Made by a program: the position numbers and the translations under genes. Shown here in pieces: positions 33,886-46,600 of a stretch of DNA of 64,000 nt (position 1 is its first letter; each line of letters begins with the position of its first letter). The notes beneath the pieces are model-generated. The model did no database searches. It was not told where the DNA came from and saw only the letters and a program-made list of their open reading frames with translations. The stretch comes from Hevea brasiliensis (lineage: Eukaryota > Streptophyta > Magnoliopsida > Malpighiales > Euphorbiaceae): positions 20,744,956 through 20,808,955 of the forward strand of contig NC_079505.1 of NCBI RefSeq assembly GCF_030052815.1. The letters run 5' to 3'.

Positions 33886-34644
33886 ATTTAAATTTCGTCC
33901 TCGAAATTTACCTTATGCAAACAGTTGAGGGAACTATTGCCTCATATTCTCTTCACTTTCCCAAGTTGCTTCCTCGGTGTTATGGTGCCTCCAAAGCACT
34001 TTCACCAGTAGAATCTGCTTGTTCCTCAACTCCTTCACTTCCCGAGCCAGGATCCGTATGGGTTCTTCTTCATATGTCAAATCCGGTTGTACTTCAATTT
34101 CTTCCATGGAAATGACATGTGAAGGATCTGAGCGGTATCTTCTTAGCATAGATACGTGGAACACATTGTGGATCTTGTCCAGTTCTTATGGTAAAGTTAG
34201 CCTGTAGGCCACTGGACCCACACGTTCAATGACTTCATATGGGCCAATGAACCTAGGGCTTAACTTACCTTTTCTTCCAAACCTCAATACTTTTTTCCAT
34301 GGTGAGACTTTGAGAAACACCTTATCTCCAACTTCATATTCTATTTCTTTTCTTTTCAGGTCAGCATAAGATTTTTGTCTATATGAGGCAACGTTTAGAT
34401 TAGCTTTGATTAGCTTTACCTTCTCCTCAGTCTGTTTCACCAGGTCTGGCCCTACCAGTTTGTCTTCACCTAATTCAGTCCAACACACTGGAGTTCTACA
34501 TTTTCTCCCATACAGTGCTTCATACGGGGCCATTTGGATGCTAGCTTGGTAGCTATTGTTGTATGCAAATTCTACCAGTGGGAGGTATCTATCCCAACTT
34601 CCCTCAAACTCAATGACACAACTCCTCATTATATCCTTAAGGAC

Positions 34645-34718
34645 CTAATGTATATTTCATGTTATTATTATCATTTCAGTTCAATATTTGTATTAATTCA
34701 ATTGGTTTCAATGTTTAC
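34645..34718 (-). other. 74-bp intron-like insertion in E integrase
   Basis: On the minus strand the coding sequence reads ...ATCCAG, then GTAAAC...TACATTAG, then GTCCTTAAGG. Removing exactly the GT...AG segment joins codons for IQ to VLKDI, which matches D (IQVLED) and A (IQILKD) without a frame change; leaving it in gives a stop within a few codons. The insert is strongly AT-rich, as plant introns are, with TTGAAC/CTGAAA as possible branch sites. AGGT occurs at both edges, so insertion with a 4-bp duplication is also possible. Absent from A, B and D at this place. Confidence 0.7.
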
Positions 34719-35133
34719 CTGGATTACTCTTTCTGATTGGCCATCCGTCTGAGGATGGAAAGCTGTGCTAAAGTAGAGTTGTGTACCCAAGGATTCATGC
34801 AACTTCTTCCAAAATCTAGATTTAAACCTTGGGTCTCGATCAGATATGATGGAAAGTGGAATTCCATGCAGTCTAACTATCTCACTAATATACAATTATG
34901 CTAACTTCTCCAGTGAGTAGTCAGTCCTAATTGGCAGAAAGTGTGTTGACTTAGTCAATCTATCTACTATCACCCATATTGCATCATGCTTCTTCTGGGT
35001 GAGAGGTATACCACTTATAAAATCCATGGTGACCCAATCCCATTTCCATTCAGGTATGCGTATGGGCTGTAGCAAACTCGATGGAACTTGATGTTCTGCC
35101 TTGACTTGCTGACATGTCAGGCATTTAGTTACA

Positions 35134-35138
35134 TAGTC
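35134..35138. repeat. Target-site duplication of solo LTR F, left copy
   Basis: TAGTC, repeated at 38968-38972 directly after the terminal CA of F. Confidence 0.93.
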
Positions 35139-38100
35139 TGTAACACCCCTATTTGCATAGCCTGGTATATTTCACTATTTCGGTGACCGGTGTTGGTCTG
35201 GACAACTGAGGGGATTAGAACCATACTTAAGACAACTAGGTAAGCCCTGAACATAAATAATTAGTAATTGCCAATTAGTTAAGTATAAATAAGAAAAACA
35301 GAACATAAGAAGTTTAATGAGCCGAAAGTCACAGCGATGGGTGACCTTCTCGGGAAAGATTGCGAAGTCGATTTAAACTCAAATTTCGAACCATAAAATG
35401 TGACGTCGCGGTCCTTAGGACCATTACGAACACAGTGGAAAAGAGAAAATCACGAAAAAAAATTGTTAAGTCAGTCAAATAATTAGGTCAGAGAGCTAGA
35501 AAAAATATTGAATTATTTATAAACCGGGTTGAACCGGCAAGGGACAATTTGGTCAATTGACCCCGAGAGCTGACTCCTGACTTAACTGTCAAATAAAATT
35601 GGAGAAAAGAAAATTTTGGAGTCGGGAATTAAATTAAAGAACTAATAGAAAAATAAATAAAAAAAAAGAAGAAAATGAAAAAGTGAAGGGAGATGACATC
35701 ATGCATGACATCATGCATGATGCCATAAATATTATAATTAATAAATTTAATTAAATTGATTTATGGTCTTCCTAAGACATAAAAAAAAGAAAAGAAAAAA
35801 AAAACATAAAAGTCTTCTTCCTTCCCTAAGTTGCCGCCCCACCTCTCCCTTAACACCACCATTACCACACCTCCATGAAAGCTTGCTCCAAGCTTTAAAT
35901 CCCCCATTAAACCCTAATTTCTTCCCCAATCACTTCATAAAACCTTATTTTCTTCCTTTGAGAAAGAGATTTAGCAAGAAAGAAAGAAGAAAAGAGGAGA
36001 AAAATTGAAGATTGAATATCAAAGTTGAGGTAAGCTATTTACTTTGGAATTTTGAGTTTAATACATGTGTTTATGATTGAATGAACTTGAAAATAAGCTT
36101 AAAATGAAATGAAGACAAATGTTATGGGACAAAGTTGAATTTTGGCCAACTAGGGTTTGATATATGTATGCATGAACTTGGTGAATTTAAAGGTGTATGT
36201 GAGCTTATTGGTGTTGAATGCTTATGATTAAATGTCTTGAATTAGTTAAATGCAATGAATTACTGTGGTTAGGGTTTGACACCTAGGGTTTAGAGGCAAA
36301 AATTTGGAGAAATGGTGAAATGATGTATTTGATCTAGTTTGAAGTGAAAAATGGTCATTTGTGACCAAATGAAGTGTGTTGGAAGTGTTGGAGTTAAGGT
36401 TAAATTCAGATTCAATGTGGTCATGCTGCTAGCAGCAAGACCAAGGTCCCTTTGAGTGACTAAAACTAAAAATTTACAAGTCCAATTGGTATGGGACCAA
36501 TTGGGGATGAAAATAGACACAAAATGACACAAATTTCGTTTAGGAATCATGCCCAAAAAGTGACCAAAACCTAGTGAACAAATTGACCAAATCCGGAAAA
36601 TCTCAGTCTGCCCTGTACAAACTGACCAAATGAACAGTGTTTGTTCATTTGGCCATAACTTGAGCTAGGCAGGTCTAAATGACCTGACCTTTTACCAGTA
36701 GATAGTTGAGATATAGACCTAAAACTTTCATGAAGAATACAAACCCAAATTATGCCATTAACCAAGTCATTTGGCCACCCATATTTGGTGACCTAAAACT
36801 GCCAGAACCAAAATTTGCCCAAAAATCTAGGTTAAGTCCAATCCGGCAGCCATGGTTCAAATGGCTATAACTTGAGCTAAAAAACTCCAATTGGAGTGAT
36901 TCAAAAAGGAGAATAAACTTAAGACAATAGGGAACATTTTCTATGAAGAAAGTTTTACCAAATTCTAACAGTAAAATGACCAATGGAACAGTGCAACTTA
37001 AGACACCAAAACTGAAAATTTACAATTTTGCCTAAAAGACTTATAATTTGAGTAAACAACTAAAACCAAAAAATTTAGTGACCAAAATGTGGTATGTGGG
37101 TGAAGTTGGAATTCCCATATCTATTAAGCTTTAGAAAGTCAACAAATTGACTTGAATAGTGTAGTGAATAGTAACCCCGAAACACAAATTTTGAAGAATG
37201 TCAAGTTTAGCATATATAAGCTAGATAAAAGTGAATTTGAATTTATTTTGGATTTATAATAAGTTATGATACTGAAACACTGTGAAATTGTGTGTTTCAG
37301 TAGAAAAGAACACAAAGAAAGAACCCGAGAAATCGAGTCAAGGCCAAGAGGCGACTCGCTTAAGGTTTGTGCACAACTAACTTTTTTGTTACTTTTCACT
37401 TCTAAATTGATTTGAACAAGTTTATTTTATGATTTATAATTTTGTTGTGTTGAGGATTTTAATTTGTTAAATGGAATTGTATAAATTAAATGTAAATTTT
37501 CTTATGCATTTAAGGATTTATTGCATGGTTTTGAGAATCGTAAATTTTAAGTTTGATGTGTTGCCAACCTTGAGCATGAATTTATGATGATTAAATATGT
37601 TGATGATTTGTAAATACTTTGTAAATAGAAATTGTTTTGAATATGATTTGAAACCACAGTTGACAGGGCAAAATTTGTTGTGAATTCTCATTAGCTTGTC
37701 TAGTGAGATATCTCCTCCACTAGATGGGGCGAGTTTCTTTCTCTCTGGCTTGCCAGTTGGGGAAGAATTTGAATGAGTACTCATATATACTAGCTAGTTT
37801 TTGTTCCTCCCTTTTAGCCTCGGTTATTGGGAGAGTGTGAAATATCAGGGTGTACAACACGACATCTATTTGAATTTTGGGTCATGGGTTCAACTGTGTG
37901 AATTATTTGCAACGCCCTTTAAATTATGCATAATTTGATAAATTGTGATTGAAATGAATAATTTGTTAGTGATTCAAAATATTTTTGTATTGTTTCGAAA
38001 TTTAAAAGAAATGTAAATAAATAGTTATTAATTGATCAAAATGTTATTCAAATGAAAAATTTGCATGAATGAAAATAATAATTTTTGAATGTCATGGATT

Positions 38101-38967
38101 TTGAAGAATTTAGAAATTTTAAATTTTTATTCATTATGAATTGTTAAGAATAATTTGTATTAAGTTTTAAATTATTAGTTTGTGCACCACTGAGTTCACC
38201 ACTCATCGATAGCTTTGTATGCTGTCGCAAGTGAAAGAAAATATATAGAGCAGCTGAGCGAGGTTACTGAAGGACACGGTGAGATTATCCTCGGTTATAT
38301 CATAGGTATACCCTTGTACATTAGCTTTTGATGTAATTCTGTAATTATGTGTATGAAATTTCCTTTGAGCAGTTGTACCAACTCTTTTGTAATATATATA
38401 TTTAGATTGTAATCAAATACAAATTATTGTAATATTATCTTGAGATTTTATGTATTTATATAGTTTGCACTACTAAATTTTTAATACTCCCATGAATGTA
38501 AATATTCATTTTGTTATCTTAATGAGATATTTCAATGTTTGATTTAATTTAAACTGTGTATTGAATTGCTTGTGTTGATTTGTGAAATGAGGATGGTTTG
38601 AATTTTGAGACTTGAGAAATTGGTTGAGATTGATTATGAAATTTGAAGAAGTTGTTGAGAAAAATATTGGGAGTGTCTTTATTTTCAGGTTTTGAAGAAC
38701 TGTTTTCTTAAAATACAGACGACACTTTGCCGAAATTTTTATAAAAATTACGGAGATTTTTAAATATCTAAAAATTTGATTTATGTTTGGACTTTAAATA
38801 AAGGTTTTTAATATCTGAGAAAATTTTACCCACCAATTTAAAAATAAACGAAAATTGTTTCAAAATCCCTTGTAGTATATTTAATGGGTTACCGGTAGGC
38901 GAAGTACGGTAATTCATTAGGTGTACTACGGGAGCATGTTAAATCTCACGAGGAGTAGGGTGTGACA
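35139..38967 (+). mobile_element. Solo LTR F
   Basis: TGTAACACCCC...GGGTGTGACA, 3829 bp, exact TAGTC duplication, no internal region: a solo LTR left by LTR-LTR recombination. Plus orientation, opposite to E. The end of F (near 38875-38967) resembles the ends of the A/B LTRs, and its start resembles those of E and H. It carries a 5S-box-like GATGGGTGACC (35336-35346), two copies of gacatcatgcat (35695-35718), a donor-like GAGGTAAGC (36027-36035) and the hairpin at 38182-38228. Confidence 0.92.
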
Positions 38968-38972
38968 TAGTC
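38968..38972. repeat. Target-site duplication of solo LTR F, right copy
   Basis: TAGTC; E's integrase zinc domain resumes here on the minus strand. Confidence 0.93.
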
Positions 38973-39200
38973 AGCTATGTCCTTCTTCATACCAGGCCAT
39001 TAATAATGAAGCTTCACGTCATGATACATTTTTGTACTTCCTGGGTGCATAGCATAAACACTGGTGTGTGCCTCTTTTAGAATACTAGCTTTCAATTCCT
39101 CATCATTTGGTACACACACTCTTCCTTTGTAGTACAGACACCCATCTGCTTTCACCTCATAGTCAGTTTCCTTCCCTTTTGAGATTTTACTCATAATAGC
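38973..39200 (-). pseudogene. Element E integrase N-terminal zinc domain
   Basis: Shows YYKGRVCVPNDEELK and [22 protein letters not shown] with both His; the CLTC pair lies at the other side of F (near 35110). A stop replaces the first Trp of the usual HYWWPGM (near 39000). Confidence 0.85.
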
Positions 39201-40500
39201 TATAATTTCTCATCTACCTTCTGCCTATCTAAAATCTGCTGTAAAAGGTTTGGCCTCACTTGCAACTCAGCCAAAATAGCTCCATCTTGAGCCAAGGATA
39301 GATGGGTATTCAATGATCTTAAAGCTGTGATGGATTTTCTGCTCAAAGCATCTGCAACTACATTTGCTTTCCCAGGATGGTAGTCAATCACACAGTCATA
39401 GTCCTTTAGGAACTCAATCCATCGCCTCTGTCTAAGGTTGAGCTCCTTCTGGGTTGGCAAATATTTTAGACTTTTGTGGTCTGTGTAAATATAACACTTT
39501 TCACCATACAAGTAGTGCCTCTATATCTTCAGTGAGAAGATAATTACTGCAAGTTCTAGATCATGAGTAGGGTAGTTCTGTTCTGCCTGGAAGCATAGGC
39601 GACCACCTTTCCCTCTTGCATCAATACACACCCTAACCCATTATGCGAGGCATCACTGTAGACCACAAAGTCCTTTCCCGACACTGGCTGTGTTAACACT
39701 GGTGCCTCTGTCAACATAGCCTTCAACTTCTCAAAATTGGCCTGACACTTGTCATTCTAGTCAAATCTGACATTCTTGTGTAACAACTTGGTCATTGGAG
39801 CAGCTATTAAAGAAAATCCCTTCACAAATCTTCTATAATACCCAGCTAGCCCCAAGAAACTTCTGACTTCAGTTGTATTTCTGGGAGGCTTCCATTCCAT
39901 CACTGCTTCTATTTTCTTGGGATCCACTCTAATCCCATTAGCTGACACTATGTGTCCAAGGAATGCAATCTCATTCAACCAGAAGTCACACTTGGACAAC
40001 TTAGCATACAACTTCTTTTCACTCATGATTTGCAGAACAATCCTCAAATGTTCATCTTATTCTCCCCTGGTCTTGGAATACACCAAAATATCATCAATAA
40101 AGACCACTACGAACCGATATAGGTATGGATGGAAGATACGGTTCATAAGTTCCATGAATGCTACTGGTGCATTTGTTAGGCCAAAGGGCATCACCAAGAA
40201 CTCATAATGCCCATACCGGGTCCTGAATGCAGCCTTTGGCACATCTGCATCTTTCACCCTTAATTGATGATACCCTGATCTGAGATCAATTTTGGAAAAT
40301 ACCCCTACTCCCTTTAACTGATCAAACAGATCATCAATTCTAGGCAACGGATATTTGTTCTTCACAGTCACTTTATTCAACTGCCAGTAATCGATGCATA
40401 ACCTCAAAGTCCCATCATTCTTCTTTACAAACAGCACTGGAACTCCCCATGATGACACACTGGGGCGTATGAACCCCTTATCCAGTAACTCCTGCAACTA
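39200..40500 (-). pseudogene. Element E reverse transcriptase and RNase H
   Basis: RT fingers and palm at 40057-40497 ([27 protein letters not shown], then an intact FIDDILVYS near 40090), thumb at 39757-40047, RNase H at 39200-39690 with TDHKSL and ADALSRK kept. Lesions: a stop in EHLR context near 40056, a 13-bp loss near 39580 relative to D that shifts frame, and Trp-to-stop near 39523. The active-site residues that I can see are all retained. Confidence 0.88.
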
Positions 40501-41130
40501 GATTTTCAGCTCCTTTAACTTAGTAGGTGCCATCCTATAAGGAGCAATAGAGATTGGTGCTGTACCCAGCATCAATACCAAATTGGACTTCCCTTTCTGG
40601 TGGTAAACTAGACAATTCTTCAGGGAACACATCTGGGAAATCTTTTACTGTGGGTATATCACACAGATCTGGCTTAGCCTGCCTAGTATTCACCACATGT
40701 GCTAGGTAGGCTTTACAGCCTTTTCTCATCAGTTTTCTTGCAACTATGGCTGAGATGACATTGGACAAGAAATCTGTCCTTTCCCCCACAATTGTAATCT
40801 CATTACCCTTAGGAGTTTTCAAGGAAATCCTCTTCAATTTACAATCAATCATTGCCTGATGACGTGATAACCAGTCCATTCCTAAAATCACGTCAAACTC
40901 ATGGAAAGGCAATTCAATCAGGTCTGCCAAGAATTCATATCCCTGAATCCTTAACGGGTAACCTTTGTACACCTTGTTCACCATTACACTATGGCCCAAT
41001 GGATTAGTGACCAGAATGTCTTGGTCACTCTCCCCTACTAATATCCTCCTTTCTACGGGTAGGTTGATGCAGATGTATGAATGAGTGGATCCTGGATCCA
41101 CCAATGCATGCACAGATTTGTTGTAGAGGG
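40501..41130 (-). pseudogene. Element E protease
   Basis: The active site VDPGSTHSY is near 41090 and GMDWLSRH near 40870, then a long open frame to about 40535, about 190 residues. A frame change near 40560 separates it from the linker PYRMAPTKLKEL before RT. Confidence 0.85.
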
Positions 41131-42402
41131 AGAACGTACCCCTGATAACAGCTGGGGCATCTTGCTCCTCTTGAGCTCTTATGGCATAGGCTCTGGTAGG
41201 TGCTCTGACCTCTGGCCTCTCGGCTGGCTCAGATGCAGGTCTCAGTGATGGACCAACTGCCTCAGATTTACCGGACTTCCTATCCCTTTGAGGTGTAGGG
41301 GCAGGTCTATCTGCTTGTCTCGAGCACTGTGGGCGCTCAAGCGTGGGATGCTTCTTAATCGATGCTCACAACCCACACCTTAAGCAGGAACCCATCACTC
41401 TCCAACACTCCCTTTTATGCCACTTCAAGCAGTGCGGACATGCAGAAGATGTTGGGGTTGGTCCCCTGAACACTGTCCCTGGAGAGCTGCCCACTGATGG
41501 TGTGGACTGGCCTCTCCTAGGTGTGAACTGTGGCCTGGGCCCCTGGGACTGACCCTGACCTTGAGGCTGACCTGAACTCTGAGCAGGTGGACCTTTAAAC
41601 TTCTTCCCAGGTGCAGGAGATGAGCTAGACTGACCCGGGCCCCTCTTCTGCTGTCTCTCTCTTCTGGTCTACTCACTTATTTTGACTTTCTTAACTTTTA
41701 CTGCAGCTTCCACTAATTTGGTAAAGTTTGTGATTCCCAAGGCAGTGATCATTATCTTTATGTTATCATTTAGTCCCTCTTCAAATCTTTTACACCTTTT
41801 GGCCTCATTAGGGACTATCTCCCTTCCATAACGGGTTAGTCTAACAAATTCCTTTTCATACTCTGCCATTATCAGTTGTCTTTGCCTTAGATTAATGAAT
41901 TCTCTTCTTCTCTCTTCCAGATATACACTACCCACATACTTCTTTTTGAACTCTAAGAGGAAGAAGTCCCAGGTTATTTGTTCTGGCTGTACTTCACTAG
42001 ACACTGTATCCCACCATTGATATGCATCATCTTGCAGTAGAGGTACAACAACTTCTAAGTTTTTCTCTGGAGTGCAGTGGAGTTGTTTTAAAACTCTCCT
42101 TTCTGCTTGAACCAGCTCACCGCAATGTAATCATCTTCTCTCTTGTCAAAGAAATCCACTGCTCCAAATTTCCTCAGTTTTTCCAGATGGGATTTCTGCT
42201 GTGGAGGCGGTGGTGGTGGTGGCATTACCCCTGCCATTTGTCTAAAAAACTCGGCCATTTGCTGGAACATGGCCTGTGGAGGCTGAGCAAGCTCTGCTGG
42301 AGCTGGTGGAATAGGTTCTCCCTTGCCCCCAGTCTCAGCTGCTGTAGGTGGAGCATGACTCTCCACTTCTTCCTCAACTACCCTCTGAGACATGGAGTCC
42401 AT
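41131..42402 (-). pseudogene. Element E gag
   Basis: The start is at 42400-42402 (MDSMSQRVVEEE). Proline-rich N-terminus, then KFGAVDF (near 42160), then the capsid end with YVGSVYLEERRREFINLRQR and MAEYEKEFVRL (near 41880) and RCKRFEEGLNDNIKIM. A second basic, Pro-rich part follows (41425-41676). The zinc knuckle near 41370 keeps CLRCG but then meets a stop. Frames change near 42088 and 41670. Confidence 0.84.
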
Positions 42403-42512
42403 ATCCTAATCAAAATAACAAAGACAAACAGATTTGCATTAGTGTCACCTCGACTCTTACAAATACAATGCATGGTATGGACTCGATCTAGACCCAGAAA
42501 TGCCTAAACTGT

Positions 42513-42524
42513 GCTCTGATACCA
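42513..42524 (-). other. Primer binding site, element E (iMet tRNA)
   Basis: The minus strand reads TGGTATCAGAGC, five bases from the LTR end. Confidence 0.9.
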
Positions 42525-42529
42525 CTAAA

Positions 42530-45500
42530 TGTAACACCCCTTACCCGTCTATAGTGTAGCCGAGTAAGACATGTCACACAGTATACCAGAACAACATATT
42601 TTATCTCAATTATTTTTATCCTTTCTTAATTTATTTCTTTATGGTTATGAATTCCAATTTGTGAAATTTAACTCATTTAAGTCATTTATTGAAATTATAA
42701 ATTTATTTGAGGTTCCGAAAATTTTATAGAAAATCCAGCAGAGTACCGGCTTAAAATGGAGAAAACAGTTCTTCGGAACCTGTGAAAACACTTCCTATAC
42801 ATTTTCAATCATTCTTAAACTCCACTAACCATCAACATGGTCTCAACAATTTTCAACAATCACAACCATCTCAAGTTTTCAACATGAATCCACAATTTCA
42901 TTCAGATCAAAATCAAATTTTAATTTCATGAAGATATTCTCAAATTAAATATGCAGATAACGAAATTTTACAAAATATATGCATCAACATATGATTACAT
43001 AAATTTACTATTTACATGAGTTCATAATTTACAAACCACAAACTACTACCCATTACAAAATACAAAAACAAAATTTCAAAAGGAATCTAAAGGTCCTACC
43101 ACTGATGCACTGCAGATGAGAGGTGACTCTGACTCTATGCAGATCTGTGACCTCACCCAGTCTGTGGTCTGCTGGGCTCTCTATCTATCTCTTTAGAACC
43201 TACGTGTGGCAAAAAGCAATGCGCTAATCAATAATGCTTAGTGGAGTCAATAATAAAATAAAAAGAACTAAAAGAAATATAAATATGCAGTATATATATT
43301 GATGTTTCATACAGAAAATTTTTTGGTAATTATTTGTAGTCTATTAATTTGGCACTTGTTATATCAATGATTTCATTAAATTTATCAACTTTCATTTTTT
43401 GGTTGTCTAAGTAACCTATATTGGATGACTGGACTGGATAAACTGGTAAACTGGCACTGGATACCAAGTATCTCAGGCCGTCACACCATCGGTCACGTAT
43501 GTATCTCCCGATGTAATGTAGCGACTAATAAGTCAGATAATTATTAGGCACAAGGCCAAGTATTATCATAATATCAGAATGGCTAAAAGCCATAAAATCA
43601 CAGAATGACATGATGCCATGTGCAGTACTATTAACTGAACCCTATTGGCATGCTAACCTATCAAAACCAATCTTACTAGGTGTACTAGGGCACATTTCAA
43701 AGTTATTGATTTAATTTTTTTATGCTTTACATGTAAGGTTACTATTCATTTTACTATTTAGGTCAAATTATTTACTTTCCAATGCATAATAGCTACATAA
43801 GTCCTAATTATATAAATTTACCAAATTTTGGTTCCCAAAAGTGTTGGCATTAGTTGCCAATCCATACTTCTAACCAATGGTGAATAAATAAGAAATTTCA
43901 GTTTTGGTTACTAAAGTTCACTATTCCATTAAGCCATTCTACAGTGAGAATTTGGCCAAATGTTCTTCATGAAAGTTGTTCCTTATTGTGTCTAGTTACA
44001 TTTCTTTTTTTTGAATCACTCCATTTGGAGTTTTGTAGCTCAAGTTATAGCCTAAACACTATAACTAGCCGGATTACAATTTTTTCAGAATTTCTGGGCA
44101 GAATCAATTCTGCAGTTTTTGTATACTGACTGCAGGTCAATTTTTGGACATGTTATGTTCAAAATTTGGGTTTTTTTTCTTCATAAAAGTTGTAGGGCTA
44201 TGTCTCAACTTTCTATTGGTAAAAATTTAGGTCAATTGGACCTTTCTACACTGAGTTATGACCAAATGAATGAATACTGTTCATTTGGTCATTTGCCCAG
44301 GCAGAATGTAAGTTACCCGGATTTGGTCAATTCTTAGGGCATCCTAAGTTTGCTTTATGGATAGGGTTCCTTCATCAAAGTTGTACCATTGTGTCTAATT
44401 TCATGTCCAATTGGCCTTGCACTAATTGAACCTGCACAACCCAAGTTATTGCTGCCCAAACAGGCTAGACTCACATCCAGACCTACAGGGCACACAAGGC
44501 AGCCTACCCTTTCCAACATTCAATGACTCAATTCACTTCATATTAAGTTTAAAACTTACCAAATGGTCACTAATTGACCATTAAAATGTTCCTACACCAT
44601 TATAGGAGCAAAACTCCAATTTGATCAAAACCCTAAGCTCTCAATTTCTCTATTTTCCATTTCTTGCACTAAACTCACAATTTAATGTTTTTAAGGGTTA
44701 AATTCATGTTAAGGGCAGATTATACACTTATTTAAATCAAAGAAAATCATCACAACCCTAAGAACACCATGGCTGCCAAAATTGGGGTGAGGTATACAAG
44801 GGGTTTTTCTTCCAACTTTCTTACAAATATCAACTTAACTCATCCCCATAAACATGAATTAAAGGAAAAAGAAAGTGGTTGGACACTAACCTTTGTTGGA
44901 GAGTTTTAATACACTTGCAAATCCTCTTTGTTTCCTTTCTTTCTTTGCTGTCTCAAATCACTCACGGCGTAAGGAGTAGTTTTTGTGAAGAAGGCAAGGG
45001 ATTTTATGGAGTAAGTAAGTGGAAGATGGAACTTTGGGTGAAGGAAAATGGTGGGAGCTCTAATGGTGGAATCACGGCAAAATGAAGGGAAGAAGAAGAA
45101 AGAGCAGATTTCTAATTATGTTTATTTCTTTTTAATTGTTTTGTAATGGCTTGTTTAAATGTGATTGGTGGGAGCACTTTTAATGACATCATATGATGTC
45201 ATAATTCCCCATTTGTCTCATTTTTCTTTTCTTTTCTTTTCTACTCATTTTCATTTAAATTTTTAGCAATATTTATTCATATTTTAGATCATAATAATTA
45301 TTTACTTAACTGAAAAAGTCGGCCAAAAATCATCTCTGAAGACGAAATGACCAAAATGCCCTCCGTTTGACTTATTGAGCCAAAATCGTCTGTATCATTC
45401 TAAAAATTTTTCTAAGCATTTTCTTGGCATTCTAATGCCATAGAAACCTTAATGACTCTTCTCTGGAGTCCCCAAAAATTATTTTATGAATTTTCTCCCT

Positions 45501-45746
45501 GGTTTAGGGCTCCTAGTTGTGAGGACCGCAATTCCCACTAGGTTACCCATCGCTAGGGCACCGGCTCATTTAACTTGGTTGTATTTTATTTCTAAAATTT
45601 TTTCCTAAATTTTTCTTATTAATATTTGAGTTAATTATGGTTCCTCACTTTAGTTTAAATATTTTTCCAGACGTTCTAGTTGTCCATACTGACACCGGTC
45701 ACCGAAACAGTAGAATGTATGGAATTGCTACAGTGAGGGTGTTACA
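42530..45746 (-). repeat. Element E 5' LTR
   Basis: 3217 bp, colinear with 30654-33871. Keeps the 18-bp palindrome (45184-45201), the 5S-box-like stretch (45529-45559, minus, slightly decayed) and the hairpin region near 43220. The donor-like GGTTAGTG is intact here (near 44890, minus) but changed in the 3' LTR. Confidence 0.94.
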
Positions 45747-45751
45747 AACTT
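45747..45751. repeat. Target-site duplication of element E, right copy
   Basis: AACTT directly after the terminal CA of E; identical to 30649-30653. Confidence 0.93.
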
Positions 45752-46600
45752 AGTCAGTGGGGCAGCTATAAGGGAGAATCCCTTCACAAATCTCCTGTAG
45801 TATTCAGCTAACCTCGAAAAGCTTCTGACTTCTGTTACATTTCTGGGAGGCTTTCATTCAATAATTGCTTTAATCTTCTTTGAATCTACCTTGATCCCAT
45901 CTGCTGATATAATGTGTCCAAGGAAGGATATCTCATCCAACCAGAAGTCACACTTGGACAACTTGACATACAACTGCTTTTCCCACAGTGTCTATAGTAC
46001 TACTCTCAAGTGTTCATCATGCTCTTCCTGGTTGCTAGAATACACTAGAATATCATTTATAAAGGCCATAACAAACTGATCCAAGTAGGGATGAAAGATG
46101 CGATTCATTAGGTCCATAAAAGCTACTAGTGCATTTGTCAACCCAAATGGCATCACAAGAAACTCATAGTGTCCATACTGGGTCCTGAAAGCAGTCTTAG
46201 GAATATCTGTCTCCTTCACTCTCAACTGGTGATAGCCTGATCTGAGATCTATCTTAAAGAATACTCCAGCTCCCCTCAACTGATCAAACAGGTCATCTAC
46301 CCAAGGTAAAGGGGATTTGTTTTTCACAGTCACCTTATTCAGCTGTCGGTAGTCTATACATAACCAAAGTGTACCATCCTTTTTCTTCACAAATAGCACT
46401 GGTACTCCCCTGGGTGACACACTAGGGCGTATGAAACCCTTATCTAGTAGCTCCTGTAACTGAACTTTTAACTCTCTCAGTTCAGTAGGTGCCATCCTAT
46501 ATGGAGCAATGGAGATCGGTGCAGTACCCGGCATAACCTCTATAGCAAACTCCACTTCTCTATCAGGTGGCAAACCCAGCAACTCTTCTGGAAACACATC
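45747..46600 (-). pseudogene. Element D reverse transcriptase (N-terminal and palm)
   Basis: Begins after the protease linker [37 protein letters not shown] near 46390 and [12 protein letters not shown] follow. The palm motif reads FINDILVYS (near 46055), an Asp-to-Asn change in the first catalytic Asp. A stop near 45990 follows EHLRVVL. The thumb continues to 45751 and then, across E, into RNase H at 30653. Confidence 0.88.

Larger units (their letters stand above)
33904..35138 (-). pseudogene. Element E integrase core, C-terminus and chromodomain
   Basis: From right: EWKWD and TMDFISGIP (first Asp), [12 protein letters not shown] near 34840 (second Asp), DGQSER near 34740 (Glu), an intron-like insert (34645-34718), then KLSPRFIGPYEV near 34240 and the chromodomain VKVLWRHHNTEEATWE near 33970. 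Stops: after EKLA (near 34898) and around 34185. The catalytic triad is complete. The zinc domain is on the far side of F, at 38973-39200. Confidence 0.88.
30654..45746 (-). mobile_element. Element E: gypsy chromovirus nested in D, carrying solo LTR F
   Basis: LTRs 30654-33871 and 42530-45746 (3218 and 3217 bp), exact AACTT duplication, iMet PBS and PPT. Minus-strand order: gag, protease, RT, RNase H, integrase with chromodomain. F (35139-38967) splits integrase. RT and integrase active-site residues look intact, so E is the least damaged pol here, though stops and a frameshift remain. Confidence 0.94.
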
